In this document: positions 1-11,693 of the stretch, piece after piece
Numbering within the stretch: the first letter of the stretch is position 1
How the letters are laid out: each line of letters starts with the position of its first letter
Source: Chionis minor
Taxonomy: Eukaryota > Chordata > Aves > Charadriiformes > Chionididae
Length of the DNA: 64,000 nt
Assembly (NCBI GenBank): GCA_013398295.1
Contig: VZSF01011151.1
Span: 620,974-684,973 of the forward strand
Direction of reading: 5' to 3'
Program-made: the position numbers and the translations under genes
The notes under the pieces: generated by a model
Seen by the model: the letters and a program-made list of their open reading frames with translations, nothing else
What the model was told of the DNA's origin: nothing
Databases searched by the model: none

Positions 1-2640
1 TGCATTGATATTTTGCATAAAGCAGACATTACATTGATTCCTTCTCACTGACATCTCTTTCTGACTGATCATATCAACATAGAGGTTCCACAGGCCTTCG
101 GCTCCTCCTTTCAACATGAAGTACTTTCACCTTATCTATGCTTCATTTCACCTGCCATCACGTGGCCTCATTTACCAGCTACAGATATAGCATGTTTATT
201 CATTATGGTAGTATAGATATGTTTGTATTTTAGGCTATATATGATGGGGGCTTTGCACTTTCTAATTTTCCCTAGCCATAGTGACAAATATTTAATGTAA
301 TGGGGGGGAAAAAAAGGCAGGCTTGCAAGGTAAGACAGTCATTCAGACTCAAGAGCTGACATAATTTTTTTAACTTGGCAATAAACTTTCTTTCAGCAAT
401 TTCATTAAGCACCTATATAGTATACAACAAAATTACATCTATCAGTGCTGTAAGACAAGAACAGAAATGAGCAATGCATAATAAAAGCAATTATCTAGTG
501 GGAATAGAGGTCACCAGTATTACCAGTCTTGAAGGGTATTCACACAGAGCTAATAGTTTGGGGAACTATTGAGAGCTGAATCTCATTTCTTCAGTACTTA
601 TTACTTTCTATTAACTGAAGAGGGATCTACGTTCCTGAAATTACAGAAACTGTTGCAAAATATCCTAGAATAATTCATAGCTGGCACAAGCTCATGTGTC
701 TTGTATGTGAAGAGGTCCTCTCACTGGTGAGCATCCACCACTGCAACATATATCACCTTTCTATCTTGCTAAAGGTTCTCTGAAAAGTGGGTGGAAATGA
801 AAGCTAAGCTGCACAGGCAGAATACCATATAAGGCAGAATAGTCAAAAACACCAGAAATGCTCTGCATGACCATGAAAAAAGCACACACGTTCTGCTTTA
901 GCGTTGGCTGTGCGCCAAAATGCCTGCGCCCCAGCAGCAAGCACTGCGGCCATTTTATGGCAGTGCTCAAACAACCACGGTTTCCCAGGGCACCCAGGGA
1001 GAGGGATACTCCTTTCCAGGAGCAGCCCTCAGTGATTAACTTCCCCACAGCCCAGTGCTGTCCCAGCTGGTAAATCATGCTCAAAACATTAATCGAGCAA
1101 GCCATGACGAAAGCGTATTTTTACTTAATAATTTTTACTTAATAATTTTGCAATACGTATATGCGTGAAACTGTAGACATGTGAAAATTGAAACACATTA
1201 CGTTGACAGTGTCTCCTACAGAATTCTCTCTTCCATCCAAACAGAGAACCATCTGCCTGTCTGCAGGCAGGTTTCACATTTTCTGGGAGAAGGCATGATT
1301 TTCTTAGCTTTACATGGGCATTGTGTGGCCTCTCCTGCAGGTCAGCATGTTCAATGCACATTTTGGAAATGCAGGAGGTTTTATTGCTTTACTAGAACTG
1401 AATATGCCTACATCTGTGAGATCTAGCTGCTTAGATATTTGGTGAAAGAAAATGTAAAACAAAATTATTTGCAAGAGCACTGAATTCCTAGGAAATATTG
1501 AAACAACCAAAATAAGTTCTTCCTGGACTTCATAAATAGCTTAGAGTGGATGAGTGCAATCTGACTGACAGGTGAGAGATATTTCCAATTAGAGAAAAAA
1601 TCTCATTTAAGAGCTACTAATGTAATTCGGCAGGCTAAGAAATACTTTGATCGTACCTTGATGAATCTGCTAAAGAGAGCTAAACCCAGCATCTTTCAGC
1701 AATCTGCTGAAAGTGGATCCATATCTACTCTCATGAGTCCTATGTGGCATGGCAGTGCAGCAGGGGACGGACCTGCTGTGGGAGGGCAGGAAAGGGAGTG
1801 AAGAGGAAGGAGGAGGAGGAAAGGTGAAGACAAAGTCTCTGTTCCTGCTGTGCATGCAGCCAAGCACTTTTCCATATACACTTGGAGCTATTGTGATCTT
1901 CTAATACTTGTATATTTTTAAATAAAAACATTGGGTTTAGCAGTGTTTGTTTCTTGTGTCTCCATGTGTTCTCAGATGAGATGATCTGTGTAAGAGCCAA
2001 AGCAGGTACTATCACAGAACTACCCCCAGCATGGGGGATACCCATACACGCTTTCTGCAGAGTTCTCTTGATAAACATTTCAGGGTTTCGATTTTTCAAA
2101 AATAAGCAGAGTATTTGAGGAGACTGTTTTCATGCTCTTCCCCACTCTCAACTACTAGTGAACATTGTTTCAGGACTTGTCTTTTAGTCTGCACAGATCA
2201 ATGGTACGCGGATCCTAACTCTCCATCCATCATAAGAGGAGGCACTTAGCTGAGCCTGTCGGCTACAAGAATGGTAATGCATTAGGGATTTGTATGCATG
2301 ACTTATTTCTCATATGTCTTCCCTTGCAAGCCTCCCAGCACCGAGAACAGCTGTGCACTGGGCTGCAGAGATCAAGAAAGCTACTGTATTTATGACAGCG
2401 CTGTTCTTTTCTCTGTTGCCAAGAGTGGTCAGACATAGCATAGCAATTTATAGGGCTGAATTCTATTATTGCATTATTTTTATACTTTTGGCCACATTCT
2501 GAAAATAAATTCATTGCTCAATGCCATTAGCTGTTGAGGAACTGTAACAACATTTTAATACTGGTTTTAAATTCACTATATTTGAATTAGCTGCTTATAT
2601 TTCACAGTGGCATAATTTAACTCAAATCCAGCCTTCACCA
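1..2640. other. intergenic, no gene recognised
   Basis: This AT-rich DNA has stop codons in all frames. Only short chance open frames are present. A slightly GC-richer patch near 860-1075 and a purine-rich patch near 1755-1830 stand out, but neither matches a family I recognise. I see no promoter, RNA gene or clear repeat end here. Confidence 0.6.
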
Positions 2641-2703
2641 ACCACTGGAACATTTGCCCACAAGTTCTTACCCACGGGGCTAGAAGCCAGCTTACTAAGT
2701 TTT

Positions 2704-2910
2704 TCAGGTTTCTAGCCAAGGACATGACAAGCATTTCTTTATGGTAACATCACAAGGCCAGCCCTCTCTGTCATTCTGTATAGCTTCAGGGGCCCAACTA
2801 GCCACAGCATTTAGCACATCTCTTGTTACATCTTGCCACAGATTGTGAAGCACTTCCTGGTAGTCAGCAAAGTTGTTTTTTTCATAGTTGTCCATGACAT
2901 TGCATACCAT
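2704..2910 (-). pseudogene. possible protein-coding remnant, unassigned
   Basis: This 68-codon open frame on the minus strand has a protein-like composition: acidic and aromatic residues are mixed (for example WASWAPEAIQ-like and CLSCPWLE-like patches) with three Cys and several Trp. It could be a fragment of a retroelement gag or pol protein. I cannot name the family, and no intact flanking frame or splice sites support a live gene. The minus-strand sequence upstream (2911-3300) is closed by stops. Chance is a real alternative. Confidence 0.2.
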
Positions 2911-5900
2911 TTAAGACAAAAAAGGTCCTGTGATCTTCTGATTAGAATTTCAGGAATATAAAAGCCTTTTGATTTACCAAGACATAATTGTTTATTTAAT
3001 CACACTAGCTGGAGTTCTACTAAAACTTATCCTTTAGAGAAACAATCCATCTTGGCATAAAGATCTCCAGTTCTGATGTATTGATATTCTTTGGTTGGTT
3101 CCAATAGCTAATTATCCTTATCTTCCCATGGCTTATTCACTGTACTGTCCTAGACCAGCATCCATTATCTATGGACAAACTTGCTATGTCTCTAAATCCA
3201 AGATCTGTGGCTGCAAATAAAGATGCTGTCAGTAGTACAGAGATAATCAAAGACAAAGAGAAGTTTTATTGACTCTTTGAATAGTAGATGGTTGTTCTGG
3301 CATTTGAAATACATTACTGGCATTCCAGAAATCTCTAGCTAGTTTCATCTTAGCTATAAAAACATCACAGGCACATACGCATAGAAATAGTCTATTAACA
3401 TGTGGTTAAAATTACAAATCCATATTCCAGATATGCAAGCCATTAAGATATAAGAAATCCAAAATCATTGTTCTTTCTGAAGCATTTAAACAGTATAGGT
3501 GAAAGATAAACAAATATAAATGTGAATGTAAAAAAAAAGTTTAAAAAATACCCATATAAGTAACTTTTCTTCTCTCTCCTACACTACCAAGATCATAATT
3601 GAAGTCTGGGGTAGTTTCAACTGAACATAGTAGGCAAGTTTGCTAAAAGTTTTGGCACAGTCTTTGAAGCATCTGCAGCAACTAGAAAACATTTCACACA
3701 TTGCTAGAACAACATACATAATGAAGAATAATAAAACATTTCAAAAGGCTAACGTGAAAATGTTTATGGAATGACACAAAAGCTGTAGGTCAAGTGCAAT
3801 TGCAAGACGAATTCATACATGAAATACAGCAGACAAGCTGGAATAGTTGAACAAATATGTATATTATTCAGTATATGAAATGGTAAAAGAATACATTAAT
3901 ACTTACTAGTCATTGAGGTCAATGCTAACAGTAAAGCATATAGAAGAGTTGGATTAGTTAACTGGCAGGTTTGTAGTAGACTGGCGGTATGTTGGGATGC
4001 AGGCTTATGTTCACTGCAGTTGCCTCAGTTTCTCTAGATTAGGACATATGGTTTTCTAACAGTGGAAAAAGTTAAAGATGATGGTGTAGGCTGGGCAAAA
4101 TGCTGCTGGCCATTGGCAATTCATAGTTCTTTGTGAGCAAACCCTTGACAGCAAAGGTTGTTAGTGCTGGAGGCAGTGGAGCATCCTGAGCTAGGGCGCT
4201 GACTGCTCCAGTGGCACCTGAGAGGCAGGTGGAGAAAGGGAAGGGCTTGAGAATGGCATGGATAAGAGAGCCAGGTACTGTTCAGTGAGTTACTGACCCT
4301 GCAGTATGCTGAGCCTATGCTTGTAGATCCTAAAGAGATTTAGTCCTGGTAACTGCGGTTTCAACAACAAAGCCACGCAGCTGCTGGTGGAGCTAAGCTG
4401 TCAGTTTTACTGGTGAAAACTGGCTGCTAAGAGATTCAAAGGAAGTCCTTATCTGGAGGTGCTGCAGAGGCATCACTAAGTGAGGTGCTCTGATTCTGGC
4501 ACCCTCTCAAAGGTCCAGAAGAGTCTGAGGTCCAGATACAGCACAGTAGCTGCCCAGCTCTGGAGGTGACTCAAGGAGACCAGGGAAGCAGCCACCTGTA
4601 GGCAGCAAGACCCTGACTCAGGCAAGTACTATGTAGAACAGCAAAAAGGGCAAAATTGCAGAAGTACTACTGCATTCAGCTAAAAGGGACTGCGGAATAG
4701 AATCTACCATTATACTTTTTCCGCTCTGTCAAAAATATGTCGGGGCTGTACACAGCCTTCTCTATCGTGATTGGGTGGCCTGCACTCAAAGCCAGAAGAT
4801 TACATAAGTTATTTAGTCTCTCTGAATAAGGGCAATTCTTTGTAGCTGCTCTGTGCCTTTGCTGTCAATGAGTCATTTTTAGGAGGGGAGATCACGCACA
4901 TTGTTTGACAATAAGCTTCTGAAGACAGCGGTTCTTTCATGTCGACTATATCCTGTTTAGATCAGGAGATTAGACTAACCCATGACTGTCATTCAGTAAC
5001 AGTAAAAGTTTTTCAGTGAGCCAAAAAGAAAAGATGACATCTTTCACTCCTAGATTCTAAAAGAGAGTCCTAGGACTGGCATTATTTCTTAGAAACCTAG
5101 ATATTGAAAATCTGTATGCATTTTTGCAAAAAACATGAGTTTGTATTTTGAACCTGAAGGACTAAACACAGCTCATACTTCAAAAGGCTTTTTTGTAACT
5201 CCCTAGAAAGGGAATGTTACAAACAAAAGGCAAACAAAGACCCCTCGGATATCTCAACTTACTCTTCTACAAATGAGAAAAACAATTTCAGAAAGGCATG
5301 GACGTACATAAAATAAAATAAAAAAAAGTCTGCCTTTACCTTTTCAGGCCATCCTGTCATTACCTACACAGCAATCAGAGCTGTGGCATACACAGGGGTT
5401 TCACAGCTATGAAAGCTCAGAATACAATGATTCTTCCTTCTGCTTGTCCTTTACTCTTTGCCTTTGTTACCTAATAAAACTGGTAATTTCATCCTCAATA
5501 TGACCCTTTGAATACTGTCTTTGTTAGTTATGGCCCTTTTTGTTCTCTATGACCCTCTTCTCTATCTTTGACCAACTCACTGCTTCTAGAACTGTTCCTC
5601 TATGAATCACTTTTTTAATTTACCTTTCTCAAGTTGATTTTCTTTCTGCCTGAGTTACTCTATATCCTGTTTCTTCCTTTTGAGTTTTTCAAGTTGTAAG
5701 ATTTAATATTTGTCTGATTTATAATCATTCTTTCTGATTGTCATTATTTTGTCAGTTTTCTTTTTTGTTTGGTGATTTATTTCATATCACAGCCTGCCTA
5801 GAGCAGCATTTTTTTGATTCATTCATTTCCCATTTATTTTTAATCTTTTCTTCTCTTTCCTCTCCATGACTCAGCCTGTGTTTCCCATACTGTGTGCTTT

Positions 5901-7148
5901 TATTGTATTTGTAGCTATTTTTCACTTGTTCAGCATCAACTACTGGAACTTTCAAAGGGCACAAATACAGAGAGATGGCTTCTGTGGTGAATGGGATGAT
6001 GTCAGCAATGTAGCTTCTGAAAGCACATTTCATTCCATGGACTTGTTAACAATTAGGAATCACAAAACAAATCGGTCCATTATATCTGTAAGATACAGGT
6101 CTTGAATTTGTCTCCTGCAATTTGTTTCAACTTTATTCCACTTAGGTCTTGCAATTGTATGGCAAATTGGTGTAGCTGTTCGAAACAAACACATTGCGTG
6201 ATCCTGCCAGAAGCAATTTAATGACAGCCAGTGATCATGAAATCACCACTTTAAATTAATTAGGAAGTCAACATCATTGCAGTTTGCAAAACAATCCTTT
6301 TTACTTTCAGTTTTGGAAATATCATTCATACTTGCAGCAATGCAGGTTAATTTCAAAGTATTATGTCAGCATTGCAAGAGTAACTACTGTGTGATTTTAG
6401 TGTAATATTACTTTAATCTCAAGCATCCGAAAACCAACAATATTAATTCTCCATTACCTCTCTCTATTGCAAGTATCATTTGATAAAGAATAGACGTCCT
6501 CTTTTTTCTGTTCTTCTCAGCCTCTTTGATCTTAGTAGGGTTTCTTCCAGCTCTAACAATCCCATCTTACAGCACGCCTTCCCAGTCAGTTCAGTTTTCT
6601 GAATATCACCATGACATATGACACTATATATGAGAGATATATGCAAGAGAGATATATGTTTCATGGCAATTCAGGATTGAACACTTGAGCCTGAGTAGGA
6701 AATTAAAAAAAGACTCTGTCCCAGAATTTCAAGAAAGGATCACAGCTGTTGATGTGATTTATAAGATAATTGAATGGTGCTTTCCAATCCAATTTCTCAT
6801 GTAATACTTCCAGTATAGTTTATTCATAGATTATTTCCTTTGGTGACAGTATTAGATTTTGTAGTCTGACTTCCATTATAGCACAGGCTATTAAACTTTA
6901 CATAAATACTTTTTAGAGTAGAGGCCAGTAACTCCTAAAGAAAATTTCTATCATTTCTTCCAAGAGATTCCAAAATCACCACTGATTTTGTAACATTAAC
7001 AGTGGAAACCCCAACCTCTTTTGACAGTTGTTCTTGTTGTCTATCAGCCTTGCTGTTAAAAAAGTAACAAAATAAAAATGTGACAAATTTGTACTTTGAC
7101 TATTTTTGGCCTTGATAACTGAGCACAGATTATTGTTTTGCTTGGTCC
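2911..7148. other. intergenic, no gene recognised
   Basis: This is AT-rich sequence without a convincing coding frame. The part at about 4070-4640 is less AT-rich and might be transcribed, but it has no recognised motif. The part at 5430-5720 is pyrimidine-rich. The block at about 6180-6440 is compositionally complex, with several TAAT-type homeodomain cores, and might be a conserved non-coding element; conservation cannot be judged from one sequence. Confidence 0.55.
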
Positions 7149-7153
7149 CCCTG

Positions 7154-7706
7154 TGTCCTGGTTTGAGGTAAAACAGGACCAATTTTGTTCAGTAACTCTG
7201 CTTTCTAACTACGCCTCTTCTAACTGCTGAAATTAACAGCATGTTGTGCAGAAAACTGCTCTTTCTCAGAGTGATAAGACCCATGTTTATAGCTGATGCC
7301 AAGGCACGGTATGCAGAGAGGCCCTTGCTTAGACTTANCTTCTCCGACTTGCTTGGGCTTTTGCTCTTGCTGGGACTCTTGCTTTCCTTCTTCAATGGCC
7401 GGCGTCCGAGGAGGACTCCATCGGTTCGTCTGCCTTTGATCTTGACCCATGTATTCCTGGATCCAGTTCCCTTCCGTCGCTGAGTCCAGTCTGGGACTTC
7501 CCAGTGCCTGCTGGTGACGTGATTGTCATCCTGGGAGCTTGATACAGTTTTGTATATATTTCATTATTTTCTTTTGTTATTTTATTCTTTATATTTCATT
7601 AAAGTAGTTTAGTTCTTACTAAACTAGTCTCTCTTCTCTCTCTCCAGGAGAGAGGGAACATCTGTCGCTCGGCTTTCTTGGGCCGATCCGGCCCAAACCC
7701 ACGACA
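7154..7706 (+). mobile_element. solo LTR of an endogenous retrovirus
   Basis: The element starts TGTCCTGG and ends CACGACA, the TG...CA ends of a retroviral LTR. It is flanked by a perfect 5-bp target duplication, CCCTG, at 7149-7153 and 7707-7711. No internal retroviral sequence is attached, so it is a solo LTR left by LTR-LTR recombination. An ATTAAA polyadenylation signal lies at 7598-7603, followed by a 9-bp stem hairpin at 7605-7626. The same family recurs inverted at 29392-30182. This copy is about 240 bp shorter, and the missing part falls exactly at an N at 7338; the other copy has its TATA box there. The 5-bp duplication fits avian ERVL-type or class I elements better than ERVK (usually 6 bp); the subfamily is an inference. 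Confidence 0.9.
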
Positions 7707-7711
7707 CCCTG

Positions 7712-8814
7712 AGAAGCCTTTATTGTTTAGTACTGCTTTCCTTTGAAAGTGGTTACACACTCTTATAAAGCCACCTTCCATTTGGTAAGTTAAAGAAGTC
7801 CAACTTTCTCAGCATCCCTGGGTATATTTCAGTGGATGGGCTATTTCTGATTAACAGCATTTAATTTAGCGCTGCCCACATGTTAGCATTGATGTTACAA
7901 AACTCTGCCAGATGTTGTGTGTCTTCGTTCAGTGCTCCAGTCATTGCTTTAATACATAAAGATTTCTGGAGTTATACTTCATGTTCCTTGTGTTGCTGTA
8001 AGGTAAGACAATCCCTTATTGTACCCAGGCACACACGGAGGTGTCGTAGGGGTCAGTATGTTCCTGAGAAGTGTGAGAATAGCAAACCAAAGGAAAGGAT
8101 CTGGCCTTCATCCTATACAGGTGAGAAATATATATATAAAAATCTAATTTGAGAGAACCAAAAATCCTGATTGACAGAACTACACTATTGAAGGAGAAGT
8201 GTTCAGGGGCACTGATGACTATGACTATGTGACAAAGTTGTCTGCTACAGGAAAACATTTTTTTCAACTTCAGAGTCACTTCTGTGATTCTTCTCTGCCC
8301 CGCTCTGTTCTTTCAACTGTCTTTTTTAAAGTGTTGTTATCACAACTGCAAACACTTGGAATTTTGAGTAGAGATGTAAAACCATATCCATATTCCTCAC
8401 TTATAGCTTTTTATGCACTATAAACCTTTTGCTATAGCAAATCACACAGGGAGACCACGCTGCCTCTGTACTAAAACATCTAATTGTTTTCCAGGACATA
8501 GACTGTCTCCTGCTAAGTAAGATCTATAGTCTTATACCTCGTTACATGTCCTTCTAGCAGTTTGCATTAAAGTACGTGTTTCATTGAGCTCAACTTTCTC
8601 CCTTGTAATTCAGAATATTTTGTTTGAGTGACTGGTTTTTCACATTCTTTACCACTTTGGACCATTCACAAATGTTAACACCACTGATTTTATTTTTTAC
8701 TTATTTCTGCTAATCTATTGGAAATGGTGAAGAACATATAGCTGATGAAAACGAAGCTGATTAAGATTAATCTAATCACTAGAGAACCTTCCTAAAAATG
8801 GCATCTTCAGTAAT
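7712..8814. other. intergenic, no gene recognised
   Basis: I see AT-rich sequence with only short open frames and no repeat boundary or RNA gene. Confidence 0.5.
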
Positions 8815-9145
8815 AACTCCCTGCTGACAAGTACTCTTTGAGTCCTGTGAGCCAGTTCTTACTCCATTTAAGATGTACTTTGTTGATACTGCATAGTCCT
8901 AATATTTTTATCAGCATGTCACTTGTAGTAAATGAAATGCTTTACAGAATTCCATTATGTACTTACTTTTATCAACTATAATTGTAGGAAGGAAATCAAA
9001 TATATTTGACAAAGCCCATTTTTCATTAAACCATGTTTACAAAGCTTAATTATAAACCCTTCTCTTCTAATTTTTGTCAACAGAATCTATAATTTTTCCA
9101 CTATTTCGCCAAGAACTGCTGTTAATCTAGCAAGCCTCCTGTTAC
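8815..9145 (-). repeat. ancient CR1-type LINE fragment (pol-derived), antisense
   Basis: Read on the + strand, the string running from gagccagttcttactccatt through the aatgctttacagaattcc region to aaaccatgtttacaaagctt matches, in order, the antisense of the reverse-transcriptase part of old amniote CR1/L3-like LINEs. It is heavily mutated with no open frame left, so it predates the CR1 copies elsewhere in the window. Edges are approximate; the 8690-8814 flank may belong to it too. Confidence 0.6.
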
Positions 9146-9244
9146 CTTCTCTTCCCCCATTAATATTTTGAATACTCATAAAATATTAGCATGTTTTTAA
9201 TCTTCAGAATCATCCACATGCAAAGACTTATTCAAACCTGACAT

Positions 9245-10205
9245 TTGCAGAAGACAATCCCAAAAGTCATTGCTTTTAGGAATCCTGGCTGTAAGCTATC
9301 TAGGTTTGCCAATGTGAAATATTCTTCTGCTAAGACATGTGATTTAACATCCACATTGGCTACTAATAGCGTGATTCATCTCACCCAAATCCATCTAAAT
9401 TTAACTAAGTTACCTAGGATTCCCACAATAGAGAAAGGTAATATCCCTCATAGAGTCATTTGGTTCCACTGTTGGATATGCAATGGAACAAGAGTGAGCA
9501 GTCCAGTAATGGAAAAAGAGGAGTACAAGCAACAAATTGAAAGGATCATCACCTTTGTTGTGCTGTCTCTAAGAAGGGGAAAAATCCTTGCCAACTAGAA
9601 TCATGATTCACCGGGGTCCTAACCTGCAGATAGAGGATGCTTTCCATAGGCAGTTAGGAAATGCAAAACACATTTTTGAAGGCATGGATATTAATGAGAA
9701 CCAAGTTAAGGACATCCAAAGAGCTTATTGGATGAGCAGTTCTGGCATTGGAGTGGTTAGGAAGCAAGCTGAAACAGGATCCAAGCCCAAGCATAATTGG
9801 GAATGTGATGCAATCCCAGGAGGATTCAGGACAGTAGCTATGTTATGGGATTTCCAGGAAAACGACACCAGTGTGGAACAGGATGGACACTTCCCAGTAG
9901 AGGGAGTGAGTTAAGCCAAAAATTAATTGAGGCACAGGCTGCTGTTTGGATTATACTATGAAATACGAGGAGACATCAAAAAGACTTCATCTAGAGAAAA
10001 ATCAACTGAAAAATAAATTAGTTGTAACAGCAGACATGGCACAGATCAGGGTTAAAGTGGAATTAGATGCCACTAAGCTTAGAGCAATAGCAAAGGAATT
10101 AGGGATGTCAGTAGGAAAACTGATGTGGTTGTTATATATACCTACGCCAATGATTACTGACTACCTGTGTCACACCTTTTACATTCAAAATGAATTAGAC
10201 TTTGT
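9245..10205 (+). pseudogene. endogenous retrovirus remnant, env-like segment
   Basis: Three consecutive + strand open pieces (9245-9598, 9588-9914, 9946-10209) are protein-like and nearly abut in different frames, as in a decayed gene with frameshifts and stops. The second piece holds glycoprotein-like motifs: WECDAIPGG, a following MLWDFQENDT with a potential N-glycosylation site, and a Cys- and Trp-bearing stretch in the first (WFHCWICNGT, again N-glyco-like). I read this as a surface-unit-like env relic of an avian retrovirus, linked to the transmembrane-like relic at 11420-11693. I do not recognise the exact lineage. It is broken and cannot make a protein. Confidence 0.4.
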
Positions 10206-10449
10206 ATGATATCTTTATTAACTTTAATAGTCAGTTAGCCCAGTGATTTTAACTTTTAAACACTTCAGGATATTTCCAGAGGTACCTTGGTTGGAAATCA
10301 CCTAAACAAAATGATACTAGTGTGATATAATTCCAGGGTTGTAGATGTGAAACTTCATTCTTCAAATTCTAAAACAAACCATTTTTAATTTGAATTTTTT
10401 TAAGATTTCAGCTAAGACTGCCATTCAACAAGCAACTCTGCCTACAGCT

Positions 10450-10975
10450 ATCGTTGTTGTGCTGTTTTAAGTTCTCCTCAAATCAAAGTCTCAGGAAGCA
10501 TATACCAGCAAAACCAAAGTGGTCGGTTGCTCTTAGGGCCACAAGTATAGTAGACAGCTCCTCATCCCAATTTTTATCACTAGCTTTTACTAATTTTCTA
10601 AGTTTTCTTGCTCGTTCTTCAGGAATATTCCACTTGTCCAGAGCTTTGGGGTTGTCCGGCTATGCGGGATTTTTTCTTGATTCATAAGATTGTGCTCAGC
10701 TCTCTCATTATTTGCTCTTGACATGGCTTCCTTGAGAATACTCCATTGATAAAATGTCACATAATTGTATTGCAGCCAACTGTGTGATAGCTCTCTTCAC
10801 AAGAATGGCTTCCACCCGCTTTGTAAATGGGTGAAAAACAACTAAAGAGTGCCAGTTCCTCCAAGCAGCGATCCAAAAGGGTCCAATGGGGTCAGCCTGT
10901 ACCCTGGCCCAAAAACCTCCTACGCGCTGCAGCTGGATTTGTTTTTGAGGTATTTGAGTATTTACAGTTGCTCCT
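10450..10975 (-). pseudogene. retroviral integrase (pol) remnant
   Basis: Minus-strand translation gives integrase-like blocks in the expected order, split over frames with stops. First is a segment with a FHPFTKRVEA-like string, resembling the integrase catalytic-core motif around D-P-F-T-K. Next is QPQSSGQVE, the typical HPQSSGQVER-type segment around the catalytic Glu. Last is LVALRATDH, resembling the W-x-x-x-L-P-L-ALRATP-type stretch. The frame is broken by stops and shifts, so this is a relic of a pol gene. Its orientation is opposite to the env-like segments on either side, which implies a nested insertion or an inversion. The region 10976-11270 may be further degraded upstream sequence of the same insert. 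Confidence 0.6.
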
Positions 10976-11419
10976 GCTAGCCAGCTGCGCGCCCGTTGGC
11001 TCTGCCTCAGCCACCATCACACAGTACTAACTCCATCTAATATTTAGCTTTGCCAGAATAAGCTTGCTTATGAACAGACCAAGCCAGATTGCTTCGTACC
11101 AGTGCTGGGCCGACCCATGCTCACAGACCATCTCCATCTGCTCACACTGTTTCCTTTTGTTGGGAAAATACCAACTACTGTTTTAGAGAGGAATCGAAGT
11201 CCCCGGAAGCCCAACTTTCCAAAGACACTACGGAAAGTCAGAAGGTCTTTCAAATCTGGAGTAGATAGTTACATATGTTTCAAATTAACTCAGGTAACTA
11301 TTCCATTAAATTTCCTAATTATTCAACTGGAATACATGCTGAGCAAAGCCTGTTTAGTGATGGGTTGAGAAATATTTGAAAGTGAAAGGGAGAGGTAGCA
11401 TTTTTTACTTTATTAGGAA

Positions 11420-11693
11420 ATTTAGGTGTAGCGAATGGAACGCTGAATACTGTAGACCTTGAATCCATTTGGGATGAATTATCACTGATGGGCAATGATG
11501 TGATTAAAGCCTTCCTACAGAGAAATGAAAGACTACAGGCTGCACTATATAGCCAAGGAGAATTATTGCGCCTTGAAAAAGCTGCGTTCTCATTTGTTTC
11601 AAATGCTATACAAATAGTAAATGACTCTGATTGCAATATTACCAGGTTGATGTGGTTTGCTGATATTAAAATGCATTATTGCAAGGATAAATA
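11420..11693 (+). pseudogene. env transmembrane-like retroviral remnant
   Basis: An open + strand run of about 90 residues begins with a hydrophobic, Gly-rich stretch (FFTLLGNLGVANG), like an env fusion region. It continues as a coiled-coil-like helix rich in Leu, Asn, Glu and Gln, then an N-glycosylation-like CNIT next to a Cys, and stops at 11691. The order of hydrophobic stretch, heptad-like helix and Cys fits an env transmembrane subunit. The classic CKS-17 immunosuppressive motif is not visible. The sequence after the stop, to about 12900, is in the same general style but full of stops, so I treat it as decayed retroviral DNA of uncertain content. Confidence 0.4.
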
